NCBI GenBank assembly: GCA_945876925.1
Contig: CAMCQD010000017.1
Coordinates: 1 to 11,068, forward strand
DNA from: an uncultured Dermatophilus sp.
Lineage (GTDB): Bacteria; Actinomycetota; Actinomycetes; Actinomycetales; Dermatophilaceae
Direction: 5' to 3'
DNA length: 11,068 nucleotides
Part shown: positions 1 to 6,178 of the stretch, piece by piece
Position numbering within the stretch: the stretch's first letter is position 1
Layout: every line of letters starts with the position of its first letter
Made by a program: the position numbers and the translations under genes
The notes under the pieces: model-generated
Told to the model about the DNA's origin: nothing
Seen by the model: the letters and a program-made list of their open reading frames with translations, nothing else
Database searches by the model: none

Positions 1-139
1 GGATCTTACGGACGACGGGCGGCTCGATGGTGGAACTCGCCGAGCGGACGAATTCTCCTTGCTCCTTCAGATGGTTGAGCAGTGTCTTGCTCTCGACTCC
101 GAGCTCCTTGGCGAGCTCATAGACCCGAACCTTGGCCAT
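1..139 (-). CDS. infB: Translation initiation factor IF-2, N-terminal fragment (runs off left edge)
   Basis: IF-2 is the GTPase that places initiator fMet-tRNA on the 30S subunit. Only the first 46 codons lie inside the window. They read MAKVRVYELAKELGVESKTL and continue with an N-(H/R)-L-K-E-Q-G-E-F-V-R-S-A-S-S-T-I-E-P-P-V type stretch, the typical actinobacterial IF2_N subdomain. The ATG at 137-139 is preceded on the minus strand by GAGGAG about 5 nt upstream, which fixes the start. The gene lies 99 nt downstream of ylxR in the same direction, as in the standard rimP-nusA-ylxR-infB operon. The G domain and everything after it lie outside the window, so only the identity of the N-terminus is visible here. 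Confidence 0.93.
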   Translation of the reverse strand, partial: MAKVRVYELAKELGVESKTLLNHLKEQGEFVRSASSTIEPPVVRKI

Positions 140-238
140 TCTCTCCTCAATCTTTGGTCCGGGTCGCTGCCGAGACGATCGGACCGCTTAGTGCTGGGCG
201 TTGCTCATCGCTGAGTACTCATCGGATGCTCATCAGCG

Positions 239-655
239 TCAAACCCGCTTTCGGTCTTCGTTGTCGCCCGCGTCGCCGGCGGGCGGCACGGGTGGGTATC
301 CGGTGGCGGACAGGAAAGCCCGCACGAGGGTCGTGTCGAGGACCGCCGTGGTTCTCAGGGCTCTGCCGATCGCCCGCCGCCGTTCGGCCGATTCCAGGCA
401 CGCCAGCGCGGGATGAATCCACGCGCCGCGGCCGGGAAGCCGGCGCTTGGCATCAGGCTGAACCTGCCGGGTGCCGCCGCCGGTGGCGAGCACGAGCCGC
501 AGTAAACGCGACCAGGGCTCCCGGCGCCTGCACCCCACGCACATGCGGACCGGCTCCCGCGGCAGGCGGGCAGCGCGATCGTTCACGTGCGCGTCGCCGG
601 AACTCACGGGACCAGCGTGAAGTACGCAGGTCTTACGCGACACCGGCTCGTCCAT
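239..655 (-). CDS. ylxR: YlxR-family (DUF448) putative RNA-binding protein
   Basis: This small basic protein sits between nusA and infB. The family fold suggests nucleic-acid binding, and some members have been linked to RNase P or transcription control; its exact role here is inferred. Visible family marks are P-V-R-M-C-V-G-C-R-R-R, then L-P-G-R-G-A-W-I-H-P, then an R-R-R-A-I-G-R-A-L helix. The start is not secure. I chose the ATG at 653-655, one base after the nusA stop; it gives 138 aa, with the CVGC motif near residue 39. A GTG at 683-685 would overlap nusA by 29 nt. GTGs at 605-607 and 584-586 would give shorter proteins (the latter 115 aa) nearer the usual length of the family. None has a clear Shine-Dalgarno, so translation may depend on coupling to nusA. 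Confidence 0.87.
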   Translation of the reverse strand: MDEPVSRKTCVLHAGPVSSGDAHVNDRAARLPREPVRMCVGCRRREPWSRLLRLVLATGGGTRQVQPDAKRRLPGRGAWIHPALACLESAERRRAIGRALRTTAVLDTTLVRAFLSATGYPPVPPAGDAGDNEDRKRV

Positions 656-656
656 C

Positions 657-1664
657 CTAACCCGCTGCGGGACCGGTAACGCCACTGCCCGTATCCGGCC
701 GGATATCGATCCGCCACCCGGTCAGCTTGGCGGCCAGGCGCGCGTTCTGGCCTTCCTTCCCGATCGCCAGCGAGAGCTGGTAGTCGGGCACCAGCACCCG
801 GCAGGCGTGCGCCCGCGGGTCGATGATCTCCACCGAGGTGACCCGGGAGGGCGACAGCGCGGCGGCGACGAACTGGGCCGGATCGTCGCTGTAGTCGACG
901 ATGTCGATCTTCTCGCCGCCGAGTTCGTTCATCACCGCCCGCACCCGCGCCCCCATCGGGCCGATGCACGCCCCCTTGGCGTTGACGTCACGCACCTTGG
1001 AATGCACGGCCATCTTCGTGCGGTGCCCGGCCTCGCGGGCCAGGGCCGCGATCTCGACGGAGCCGTCGGCGATCTCGGGAACCTCCAGGGCGAACAGCTT
1101 GCGCACGAGATTGGGGTGGGTGCGCGACAACCCGATCTGCGGCCCCTTGGGGCCGCGCTTGACCGAGACGACGTAGCACTTGATCCGGTCGCCGTGCCGG
1201 TACCTCTCGCCGGGCACCTGCTCGGCGGCGGGCAGCAGGCCCTCCACCGTGCCGAAGTCGACGAGCACGTTGCGCCCCTGGCTCTGCTGGATGACCCCGG
1301 TGAGGATGTCGCCCTCACGGCCCCGGAAGTCGCCCAGCACGGCCTCCTCCTCCAGGTCGCGCAGCCGCTGCACGATCACCTGGCGCGCGGTAGCCGCCGC
1401 GACCCGGCCGAATCCGTCCGGGGTGTCGTCGAACTCGGGCCCGGGCTCGCCCCGGCTCCCGTCCTCGCCGACCGGGGCCTCCTCGCGGGCCCAGACCACG
1501 ACGTGGCCGCTCTTGCGATCCAGCTCGACGCGGGCATGCCGGCTGGACCCCTCGGTGCGGTGGTAGGCCAGGAGCAGGGCCTGCTCGATGGCCGGGATGA
1601 GGACGTCCATGGAGATGTCCCGCTCCCGCTCCAGCATCCGCAGGGCGGCAAGGTCGATATCCAT
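657..1664 (-). CDS. nusA: Transcription termination/antitermination factor NusA
   Basis: NusA binds RNA polymerase and nascent RNA and modulates pausing, intrinsic termination and antitermination. The 335-aa protein has the full short (actinobacterial) layout. The N-terminal RNAP-binding domain covers about 1-115, with the opening MDIDLAALRMLERERDI. An S1 domain covers about 116-182 (G-D-I-L-T-G-V-I, then V-D-F-G-T-V-E-G-L-L-P). KH1 is around 220-265, with C-I-G-P-M-G-A-R-V-R at 233-242. KH2 is around 280-325, with I-G-K-E-G-Q-N-A-R-L-A at 301-311. There are no C-terminal acidic repeats of the E. coli kind, which is normal for this phylum. The ATG overlaps the rimP stop by one base (TGATG), with GGAGGAG just upstream, so translation is probably coupled. 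Confidence 0.97.
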   Translation of the reverse strand: MDIDLAALRMLERERDISMDVLIPAIEQALLLAYHRTEGSSRHARVELDRKSGHVVVWAREEAPVGEDGSRGEPGPEFDDTPDGFGRVAAATARQVIVQRLRDLEEEAVLGDFRGREGDILTGVIQQSQGRNVLVDFGTVEGLLPAAEQVPGERYRHGDRIKCYVVSVKRGPKGPQIGLSRTHPNLVRKLFALEVPEIADGSVEIAALAREAGHRTKMAVHSKVRDVNAKGACIGPMGARVRAVMNELGGEKIDIVDYSDDPAQFVAAALSPSRVTSVEIIDPRAHACRVLVPDYQLSLAIGKEGQNARLAAKLTGWRIDIRPDTGSGVTGPAAG

Positions 1665-2209
1665 CAGTTCTCCTCCTCGGTGCCCGCGAAGTCGGCTTCG
1701 GCGTTCGCGTGGCTGATCTCGGCGAGCGCGACGGTGACGTCGGGCAGGTACGCGGGCCTGGCACCCGGGCTGTGCCGCACGGGGTCAGGGCTGATGGTGA
1801 GCTCCTGCGGCGTGACCGAGCGCAGCCGTCCGGTGACCTCGCCGCCCTGGTAGCGCACCCGCAGCCGGCGGCCCGTATTTCGCCGGTACTGGGCGAACGT
1901 GGTCAGCCGCCGCCCTATTCCGGGGGAGGTGACCTCCAGGGTGTACGGCGCCTCGCCGAGGAGGTCCGCCTGGTCGAGCGCGTCCCCGATAGCGCGGGTG
2001 GCCGCCGCGATCTGGTCCAGGCTGACCGGTTCCACCGGTGAGGTGGCGTCCGCCGGATCCAGGCCGCAGATGTCGGTGTCGAGCACGATGGTGACCTTCC
2101 GGCGGCCGCCGGCCAGGGTGATCCCGGCGTGCTCGACGGCCAGCCCGAGCGGGGCCGCGTGCTGCCGGGCCAGGGATCGCAGGGCGTCGCCCTGCTCGTT
2201 GTCTGCCAC
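1664..2209 (-). CDS. rimP: Ribosome maturation factor RimP
   Basis: RimP assists 30S subunit assembly. The 181-aa product begins (M)ADNEQGDALRSLARQHAAP. It carries the RimP N-domain pattern G-L-A-V-E-H-A-G-I-T and R-K-V-T-I-V-L-D-T-D, then D-L-L-G-E-A-P-Y-T-L-E-V-T-S-P-G-I-G-R-R-L, the family hallmark near the domain junction, and an SH3-like C-domain (R-L-R-V-R-Y-Q-G-G-E-V-T-G-R-L). I chose the GTG at 2207-2209 because AGGAGG lies 4 nt upstream and the family N-terminus begins there. The frame stays open up to 2512, but that extension is Pro/Arg-rich and unlike RimP. It is the first gene of the operon, and the D-E-E-E-N type tail overlaps the nusA start. Confidence 0.95.
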   Translation of the reverse strand: MADNEQGDALRSLARQHAAPLGLAVEHAGITLAGGRRKVTIVLDTDICGLDPADATSPVEPVSLDQIAAATRAIGDALDQADLLGEAPYTLEVTSPGIGRRLTTFAQYRRNTGRRLRVRYQGGEVTGRLRSVTPQELTISPDPVRHSPGARPAYLPDVTVALAEISHANAEADFAGTEEEN

Positions 2210-2640
2210 GGCGCCTCCTGCGTATCCGATTGGGTGGACCGGTTGTCGCCACCGGGCGCGGGCAGCCTGGCGGCGTGGCCCACTGTAGCGAGGAAGCCTG
2301 CCGCACGTCACCGCCCCGCGGCGCGCGGCGAGCGTGTCGCCGGCTACTCCGGGCCGGGGATCGCCGTGCGCCGCCCGGGGCCTGCCCGCCGGATTCCTTT
2401 CTTTATCAGCGTCATCCCGCGCCGCCGGATTCCCTGGCCGCTCACCTGGGCAGCTCGCCCCGGGGTGCCTGCCCGGGGCTCCGCGCTCATCCCCCGGCGG
2501 CGCGCGGATCACCTTCGCGCAGACGCCCGCCGATACCCCCCTGAGCGTACGATCCCCCTGTCGCGCAAAGCGATCGATCAGCCCGGTCCCGGACCAAGCC
2601 GCAGCGGGCCACGGCTCGCCCGCACCCCGGAGGACACCTC
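2210..2640. other. Divergent intergenic region between rimP and the copper-chaperone gene
   Basis: These 431 bp separate two divergent genes. The left edge holds the rimP ribosome binding site and a candidate promoter. The right edge holds GGAGG, 7 nt before the ATG at 2641. Near 2533-2553 lies ATACCCCCC followed by GTACGAT, an AT-flanked C-run with a possible -10 (TACGAT, 2548-2553). The 11-mer CGCCGGATTCC occurs twice, at 2387-2397 and 2423-2433. I see no convincing gene, RNA or strong hairpin here. Confidence 0.6.
2282..2311 (-). promoter_or_regulatory. Candidate promoter of the rimP-nusA-ylxR-infB operon
   Basis: Read on the minus strand there is GTGACG at 2306-2311, an 18-nt spacer, and TACAGT at 2282-2287. 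This resembles a housekeeping-sigma promoter (4/6 match at -35, TAnnnT at -10). It would give a leader of roughly 65-70 nt before the rimP GTG. It is a single match found by eye in GC-rich DNA, so support is weak. Confidence 0.35.
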
Positions 2641-3285
2641 ATGCCCGCCTTTGAACAGCCACCGCTGAACACCGGCCGCCGTCCCCGCCCTGTCCGGGCC
2701 GCCCGGGGCGCGCTCGCCGCTGCCACGGCGGCGGTGCTGCTCGCGGGCTGCTCCCAGGGGACCCCGGCCACCTCCGCCAGCGACGCGGCCGCCGCATCCG
2801 GCATGGCGGCCAGCACCACCCCGTCAGCGCCCATCACGGTGGCCGACGCCTGGGTCAAGGCCGTCCCCTCCCTGGGCAGCACGAAGATGACCGGCATCTT
2901 CGCCAGGCTGACGAACTCCAGCGGCGGGCCGGTGACGATCACCGCAGCAGCCACGAGCGCCTCCGGTGTCACCGAGCTGCACGAGACCGTCACCGTGAAC
3001 GGCGCGAAGGCGATGCGCAAGGCCGGGGGCGGCTTCGAGATCGCGCCCGGGGCAACCCGCGAGCTGCGGCCCGGCGGCGACCACATCATGGCGATGGCGC
3101 TGGAGCAGCCGATCGCCGTGGGCGAGACCGTGACGGTCACCCTGACGACCTCGGCCGGCCAGTCCGTCTCGTTCGGCGCCGTGGCCAAGGAGTTCACCGG
3201 CGGCCAGGAGCGGTACGCCACCGGCGCGGGCACGGCCCCGCCACCCACACCCACCGCCGCGGCCTCACCGGTGACCACCGGCTGA
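2641..3285 (+). CDS. Lipoprotein copper chaperone, PCu(A)C family (ECuC-like)
   Basis: This is probably an outer-surface Cu(I) chaperone anchored by lipid. PCu(A)C proteins (DUF461) deliver copper to cuproenzymes such as cytochrome oxidase CuA. The 214-aa protein has a basic N-region (R-R-P-R-P-V-R-A-A-R), a hydrophobic stretch and the lipobox L-L-A-G-C with Cys37. An A/S/T-rich linker of about 30 residues follows. The PCu(A)C fold spans about 64-185, with ligands H114, M125, H148 and M150. The spacing H-x10-M-x22-H-x-M is one residue longer than the published H-(M)-x10-M-x21-H-x-M. Residues 185-214 form a P/A/T-rich tail. The ATG is preceded by GGAGG 7 nt upstream. The neighbours, a related lipoprotein and a DyP peroxidase, match the Streptomyces ECuC/DtpA set; the copper role is inferred from family and motif. 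Confidence 0.88.
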   Translation: MPAFEQPPLNTGRRPRPVRAARGALAAATAAVLLAGCSQGTPATSASDAAAASGMAASTTPSAPITVADAWVKAVPSLGSTKMTGIFARLTNSSGGPVTITAAATSASGVTELHETVTVNGAKAMRKAGGGFEIAPGATRELRPGGDHIMAMALEQPIAVGETVTVTLTTSAGQSVSFGAVAKEFTGGQERYATGAGTAPPPTPTAAASPVTTG

Positions 3286-3297
3286 CCAGCGCCCTCA

Positions 3298-3322
3298 CCC
3301 GGGGCGACGAGCCCGCCCCGGG
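3298..3322 (+). terminator. GC-rich hairpin after the copper-chaperone gene
   Basis: A perfect 9-bp stem (CCCGGGGCG at 3298-3306 paired with CGCCCCGGG at 3314-3322) with a 7-nt loop starts 12 nt after the stop codon. There is no T-run. Such T-less hairpins are common as terminators in high-GC actinobacteria. It suggests the first lipoprotein gene is transcribed separately from the next pair. Confidence 0.6.
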
Positions 3323-3458
3323 CATCGGCAGATTCAGGGATCGCACGTGGTCGCGCCCGCCCCTTCAGGCATGAAACCTCCGGGTGTATCTATTCTGGTG
3401 CCCGATTACCCGGTGCCCTGCCCGCGAGCACACCGGGCAGCGGAGGCTAGGAGGCCTG

Positions 3459-3983
3459 ATGAACGCGGCTGCGCCAACCCGACTGCTAGCTGTCGCGTGC
3501 CTGCTGGCCGCGACGCTAGCCGCGTCCGCCTGCTCGCGGAGCGGACCCGCCTCGGGCGAGCCGGACGGCGCCGCGGCCAGCTCGGACTCCACGGAGATCA
3601 CGAGCACGACGCCCATCCCGGCAGCCACCAGCCCGCTGCGGGTCTCCGGGGCGTGGGCGACGAGGAACGCCGACGGCAAAGCCCGGGTGTACGTCGACAT
3701 CATGAACCCGGGGTTCTCCCCCGTGCACGTCGTCCGCGCGCAGGTCAACCTGGCCGGGCAGGCGCAGCTGTGCGACACCGACGATTCGGCTGCCTGCCAG
3801 GAGCTGCCCGACGGCCTGCGCATCGATGCCGGCCGGGCGGCCGAGCTGAGCCCGGGCGGGCACCACATCCTGGTCAGCGAGCTGTCCGAGCAATGGGTCC
3901 CCGGTCAGCGCGTCGTCACGACGCTGACCACGAGCACCGGGGAGATCACCCGGTTCAGCGCCTTCGTCCAGTCCAGTTCCTGA
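3459..3983 (+). CDS. Lipoprotein with degenerate PCu(A)C-like domain
   Basis: This is a 174-aa predicted lipoprotein. The signal peptide is R-L-L-A-V-A-C-L-L-A-A-T-L-A-A-S-A-C, with the likely lipidated Cys25 and an imperfect lipobox that has Ala at -3. After an S/T-rich linker, residues 60-172 follow the PCu(A)C pattern: S-G-A-W-A near the start, I-D-A-G-R-A-A-E-L-S-P-G-G-H-H-I-L in place of the H-x-M segment, and a V-V-T-T-L-T-T-S-T-G ending. The metal motif is altered. The first His is replaced by Cys105, both Met ligands are missing (Leu138 replaces the last one), and H135/H136 remain with an extra Cys113. The start at 3459 has AGGAGG 4 nt upstream; an in-frame ATG at 3384 lacks these marks. 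It lies 55 nt before the peroxidase gene with no hairpin between, so the two are probably co-transcribed. Copper binding is uncertain. Confidence 0.8.
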   Translation: MNAAAPTRLLAVACLLAATLAASACSRSGPASGEPDGAAASSDSTEITSTTPIPAATSPLRVSGAWATRNADGKARVYVDIMNPGFSPVHVVRAQVNLAGQAQLCDTDDSAACQELPDGLRIDAGRAAELSPGGHHILVSELSEQWVPGQRVVTTLTTSTGEITRFSAFVQSSS

Positions 3984-4038
3984 CCCGGGCCCCGGCAGGG
4001 TGCCCGCGCAGGCCCCGGCCGGCCCCAGGAGGACAGCC

Positions 4039-5325
4039 ATGAACGACCCGGATACCGGCACGCCCGCCGCAGGCACCGGTGAGCCCGCCACCGGCACCGG
4101 CCCGGGACGGCGCACCGTCGCCGGGGCCGCTGCGGTGCTCGGCGGGGCCCTGCTGGGCGGCGGCGTGGCCGGGCACGCCCTGGGCAGCTCGCAGGCCCGC
4201 CAGGCAGGCGCCGGGGCCGGGACGGGCACGGACTCGGTACCGCTGGGCGGCCCCGGGAAGGTGAGCTTCTACGGGGAGCACCAGGCCGGGATCACCACGC
4301 CGCAGCAGGCCCACGGGGTCTTCCTCGGCCTCGACCTGGCCCGCGGGGCGCGGCGCGCGCACGTCGTCTCCCTGCTGCGCCTGCTCGCCGACGACGCCGC
4401 CCGGCTCACCGGGGGCGCTTCCCCCCTGGGCGCCCTGGAGGACGACCTCGCCCGCACCCCGGCGAACCTCACCGTCACCTTCGGGTTCGGGCCGGGCCTG
4501 TTCACCGCCACCGGCACCGGCGGGCAGTGCCCGGCGGTGATCGCGGAGTTCCCCGCGTTCAGCACCGACAAGCTCGAATCGCGCTGGGGCCAGACCGACC
4601 TGGTGCTGCAGCTGTGCAGCGACGACCCGGTCACCCTGGGCTATGCCCAGCGGCGGCTGCTACGCGACGCCCGCACGTTCACCACGCTGCGCTGGGTGCA
4701 GGCCGGGTTCGTCAATGCCCGGGGCACCGGGCCGCTGGGCGCCACCGCCCGCAACCTCATGGGCATGCTCGACGGTTCGGCCAATGAGCGCGACCCGGCT
4801 CAGGTGGCCCAGGTGGTGTGGAACACCGGGAAGTCCCAGCCGTGGCTGGCCGGGGGCTCGATGCTGGTGCTGCGCCGCATCCGGATCGGCATGGAGGCCT
4901 GGGACGACACCGAGCCCGCGGTCAAGGAGATGAGCTTCGGCCGGCGGCTGTCCGATGGCGTGCCACTCACCGGGGGCGATGAATTCACCCCCGTCGACCG
5001 GTTCGCGACCGGACCCGACGGGTTCCCGGTCATCGCCCCCAATGCGCATGCCGCCCGCGCGCAGGCCCGCACGGGTGCCGAGCGGATGCTGCGCCGGGCG
5101 TTCAACTACGTCTATGAATCCGAGCCGGGAGCCGTACCGGAGGAGGGGCTGCTGTTCGCCGCATACCAGGCCGACCTGGCCACTGCCTTCGTGCCCGTGC
5201 AGCGGCGGCTGGCTGAGGCCGACGCCCTCAATACGTGGATCACGCACATCGGCTCGGCCGTGTACGCCATCCCGCCCGGCTGCTCCCGCGGCAGCTTCCC
5301 CGGCTCCGGGCTGCTCGGCGCCTGA
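4039..5325 (+). CDS. Tat-exported DyP-type haem peroxidase (DtpA/EfeB-like)
   Basis: Dye-decolourising peroxidases use haem and H2O2 to oxidise bulky substrates outside the cytoplasm. The 428-aa protein opens with a twin-arginine signal: R24-R25 followed by T-V-A-G-A-A-A-V-L-G-G-A-L-L-G-G-G. The DyP hallmark G-x-x-D-G is G-M-L-D-G at 242-246 (catalytic Asp245). The proximal haem His is probably H337 in P-N-A-H-A-A-R. The distal Arg is in M-L-R-R-A-F-N-Y (R352/R353). The C-terminus has the conserved G-L-L-F-A-A-Y-Q and the G-S-A-V-Y-A-I-P-P-G ending. The start at 4039 has AGGAGG 6 nt upstream; an in-frame ATG at 4000 would only add a short Pro-rich lead. In Streptomyces lividans a similar peroxidase (DtpA) works with an ECuC chaperone in copper-dependent development, so the two lipoproteins upstream fit. 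An EfeB-type iron role is less likely because efeU/efeO are absent here. Confidence 0.93.
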   Translation: MNDPDTGTPAAGTGEPATGTGPGRRTVAGAAAVLGGALLGGGVAGHALGSSQARQAGAGAGTGTDSVPLGGPGKVSFYGEHQAGITTPQQAHGVFLGLDLARGARRAHVVSLLRLLADDAARLTGGASPLGALEDDLARTPANLTVTFGFGPGLFTATGTGGQCPAVIAEFPAFSTDKLESRWGQTDLVLQLCSDDPVTLGYAQRRLLRDARTFTTLRWVQAGFVNARGTGPLGATARNLMGMLDGSANERDPAQVAQVVWNTGKSQPWLAGGSMLVLRRIRIGMEAWDDTEPAVKEMSFGRRLSDGVPLTGGDEFTPVDRFATGPDGFPVIAPNAHAARAQARTGAERMLRRAFNYVYESEPGAVPEEGLLFAAYQADLATAFVPVQRRLAEADALNTWITHIGSAVYAIPPGCSRGSFPGSGLLGA

Positions 5326-5353
5326 CCCGGCCCGCCGGACGGGCCGGGTCAGG
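5321..5353. terminator. Perfect 14-bp bidirectional terminator hairpin
   Basis: CCTGACCCGGCCCG at 5321-5334 pairs perfectly with CGGGCCGGGTCAGG at 5340-5353 around a 5-nt loop. The peroxidase stop codon (5323-5325) lies inside the left arm, and the cbiO stop (5357-5359) lies 3 nt beyond the right arm. It sits exactly between convergent genes and reads the same both ways, so it can serve both transcripts. Confidence 0.85.
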
Positions 5354-5356
5354 GCC

Positions 5357-6178
5357 TCAGTGCCGTCCGTGCCGGATGAGCGGGCCGATCAGCGCCGCGA
5401 CGTCGTCCAGATCGCGCGGCCCGGACTCCTCCAGGCCGAGACGGCGGGATAGCTGGATCACCCAGGGGGTGCGCAGCCGACTGCCCTCGGGCAGGTCGCC
5501 CAGCATGCGCCCGGCCGGACCCGACCGGACCTGGCCGCCGGTGACCACGGCCGCGTCGGCCGCCCAGCCGAGCGCGAAATCGACGTCATGGGTGGCCAGC
5601 ACGACCGTGGTGCCACCGGCCTCGAGCCGGTCCAGGGCGGCCAGCAGCTCGTCCTGGCCGACCGGGTCCAGCCCGGCAGTCGGCTCGTCCAGCAGCAGGT
5701 AGCGCGGCGCCATCGCCACCGCCCCGGCGATCGCGACCCGCTTGCGCTGCCCGAAGGACAGCTGGTGGGTCGGACGCTCGGCCAGCTGGGTCAGATCCAG
5801 CACGGCGAGGGTCTGCTCGACCCGGGCGCGCACCTGATCCTCCGGCAGGCCCAGGTTGACCGGGCCGAAGCTCACATCCCGGTAGACGTCGGCCGAGAAC
5901 AGCTGGTCATCGGGGTCCTGGAGCACCAGCTGCACATGCCGCCGGTGCTCGTTGAGCGCGGCCCGGGAGAAACGCACCGGCTCCCCGTCGAGCAGCACGT
6001 CGCCGCTGGCTGGCTCCAGGGAGCCGGCCAGGGTGCGCAGCAGCGTGGTCTTGCCGCTGCCATTGGCGCCCAGCAGCGCCAGCCGGCGCCCGGGCGTGAT
6101 CGTCAGGCTGGCCCCGTTGAGCGCATTCACCTGCCCGTAGCCGACCACGAGATCGCGGGCGCACAGCCCGGCGCTCAC
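5357..6178 (-). CDS. cbiO: Cobalt ECF transporter ATPase subunit CbiO
   Basis: This is the cytoplasmic ATPase that powers the CbiMNQO cobalt importer. The 273-aa protein has Walker A G-A-N-G-S-G-K-T-T at 37-45, Q-loop L-Q-D-P-D-D-Q-L-F near 86-94, signature L-S-F-G-Q at 140-144, Walker B L-L-L-D-E-P at 161-166, D-loop A-G-L-D-P, and switch His197 in A-T-H-D. The L-S-F-G-Q variant is common in CbiO. The start is a GTG at 6176-6178 that overlaps the cbiQ stop as GTGA; no strong Shine-Dalgarno is seen, so translation is probably coupled. The same frame stays open upstream to 6919, but that part is antisense-like to nothing in the family and lies within cbiQ. As the only ATPase gene of the set, it probably acts as a homodimer. 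Confidence 0.95.
   Translation of the reverse strand: MSAGLCARDLVVGYGQVNALNGASLTITPGRRLALLGANGSGKTTLLRTLAGSLEPASGDVLLDGEPVRFSRAALNEHRRHVQLVLQDPDDQLFSADVYRDVSFGPVNLGLPEDQVRARVEQTLAVLDLTQLAERPTHQLSFGQRKRVAIAGAVAMAPRYLLLDEPTAGLDPVGQDELLAALDRLEAGGTTVVLATHDVDFALGWAADAAVVTGGQVRSGPAGRMLGDLPEGSRLRTPWVIQLSRRLGLEESGPRDLDDVAALIGPLIRHGRH

Noticed and set aside
807..1853. A 348-codon open frame on the plus strand opposite nusA and the end of rimP
   Set aside because: It is antisense to a clear nusA. The sequence is His/Asp/Gly/Arg-rich with no domain, as expected from the mirror of GC-rich codons.
2387..2433. 11-bp direct repeat CGCCGGATTCC in the rimP/chaperone intergenic region
   Set aside because: It has only two copies, in GC-rich DNA, with no symmetry and no fixed relation to a promoter. 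It is recorded but gives no basis for a function.
2487..3278. A 263-codon minus-strand frame opposite the copper chaperone gene
   Set aside because: The plus strand has signal peptide, lipobox and copper motif plus a good ribosome binding site. The opposite frame shows no family features.
5750..5765. L-S-F-G-Q instead of L-S-G-G-Q in the CbiO signature
   Set aside because: This variant is common in CbiO proteins and not a sign of lost activity.
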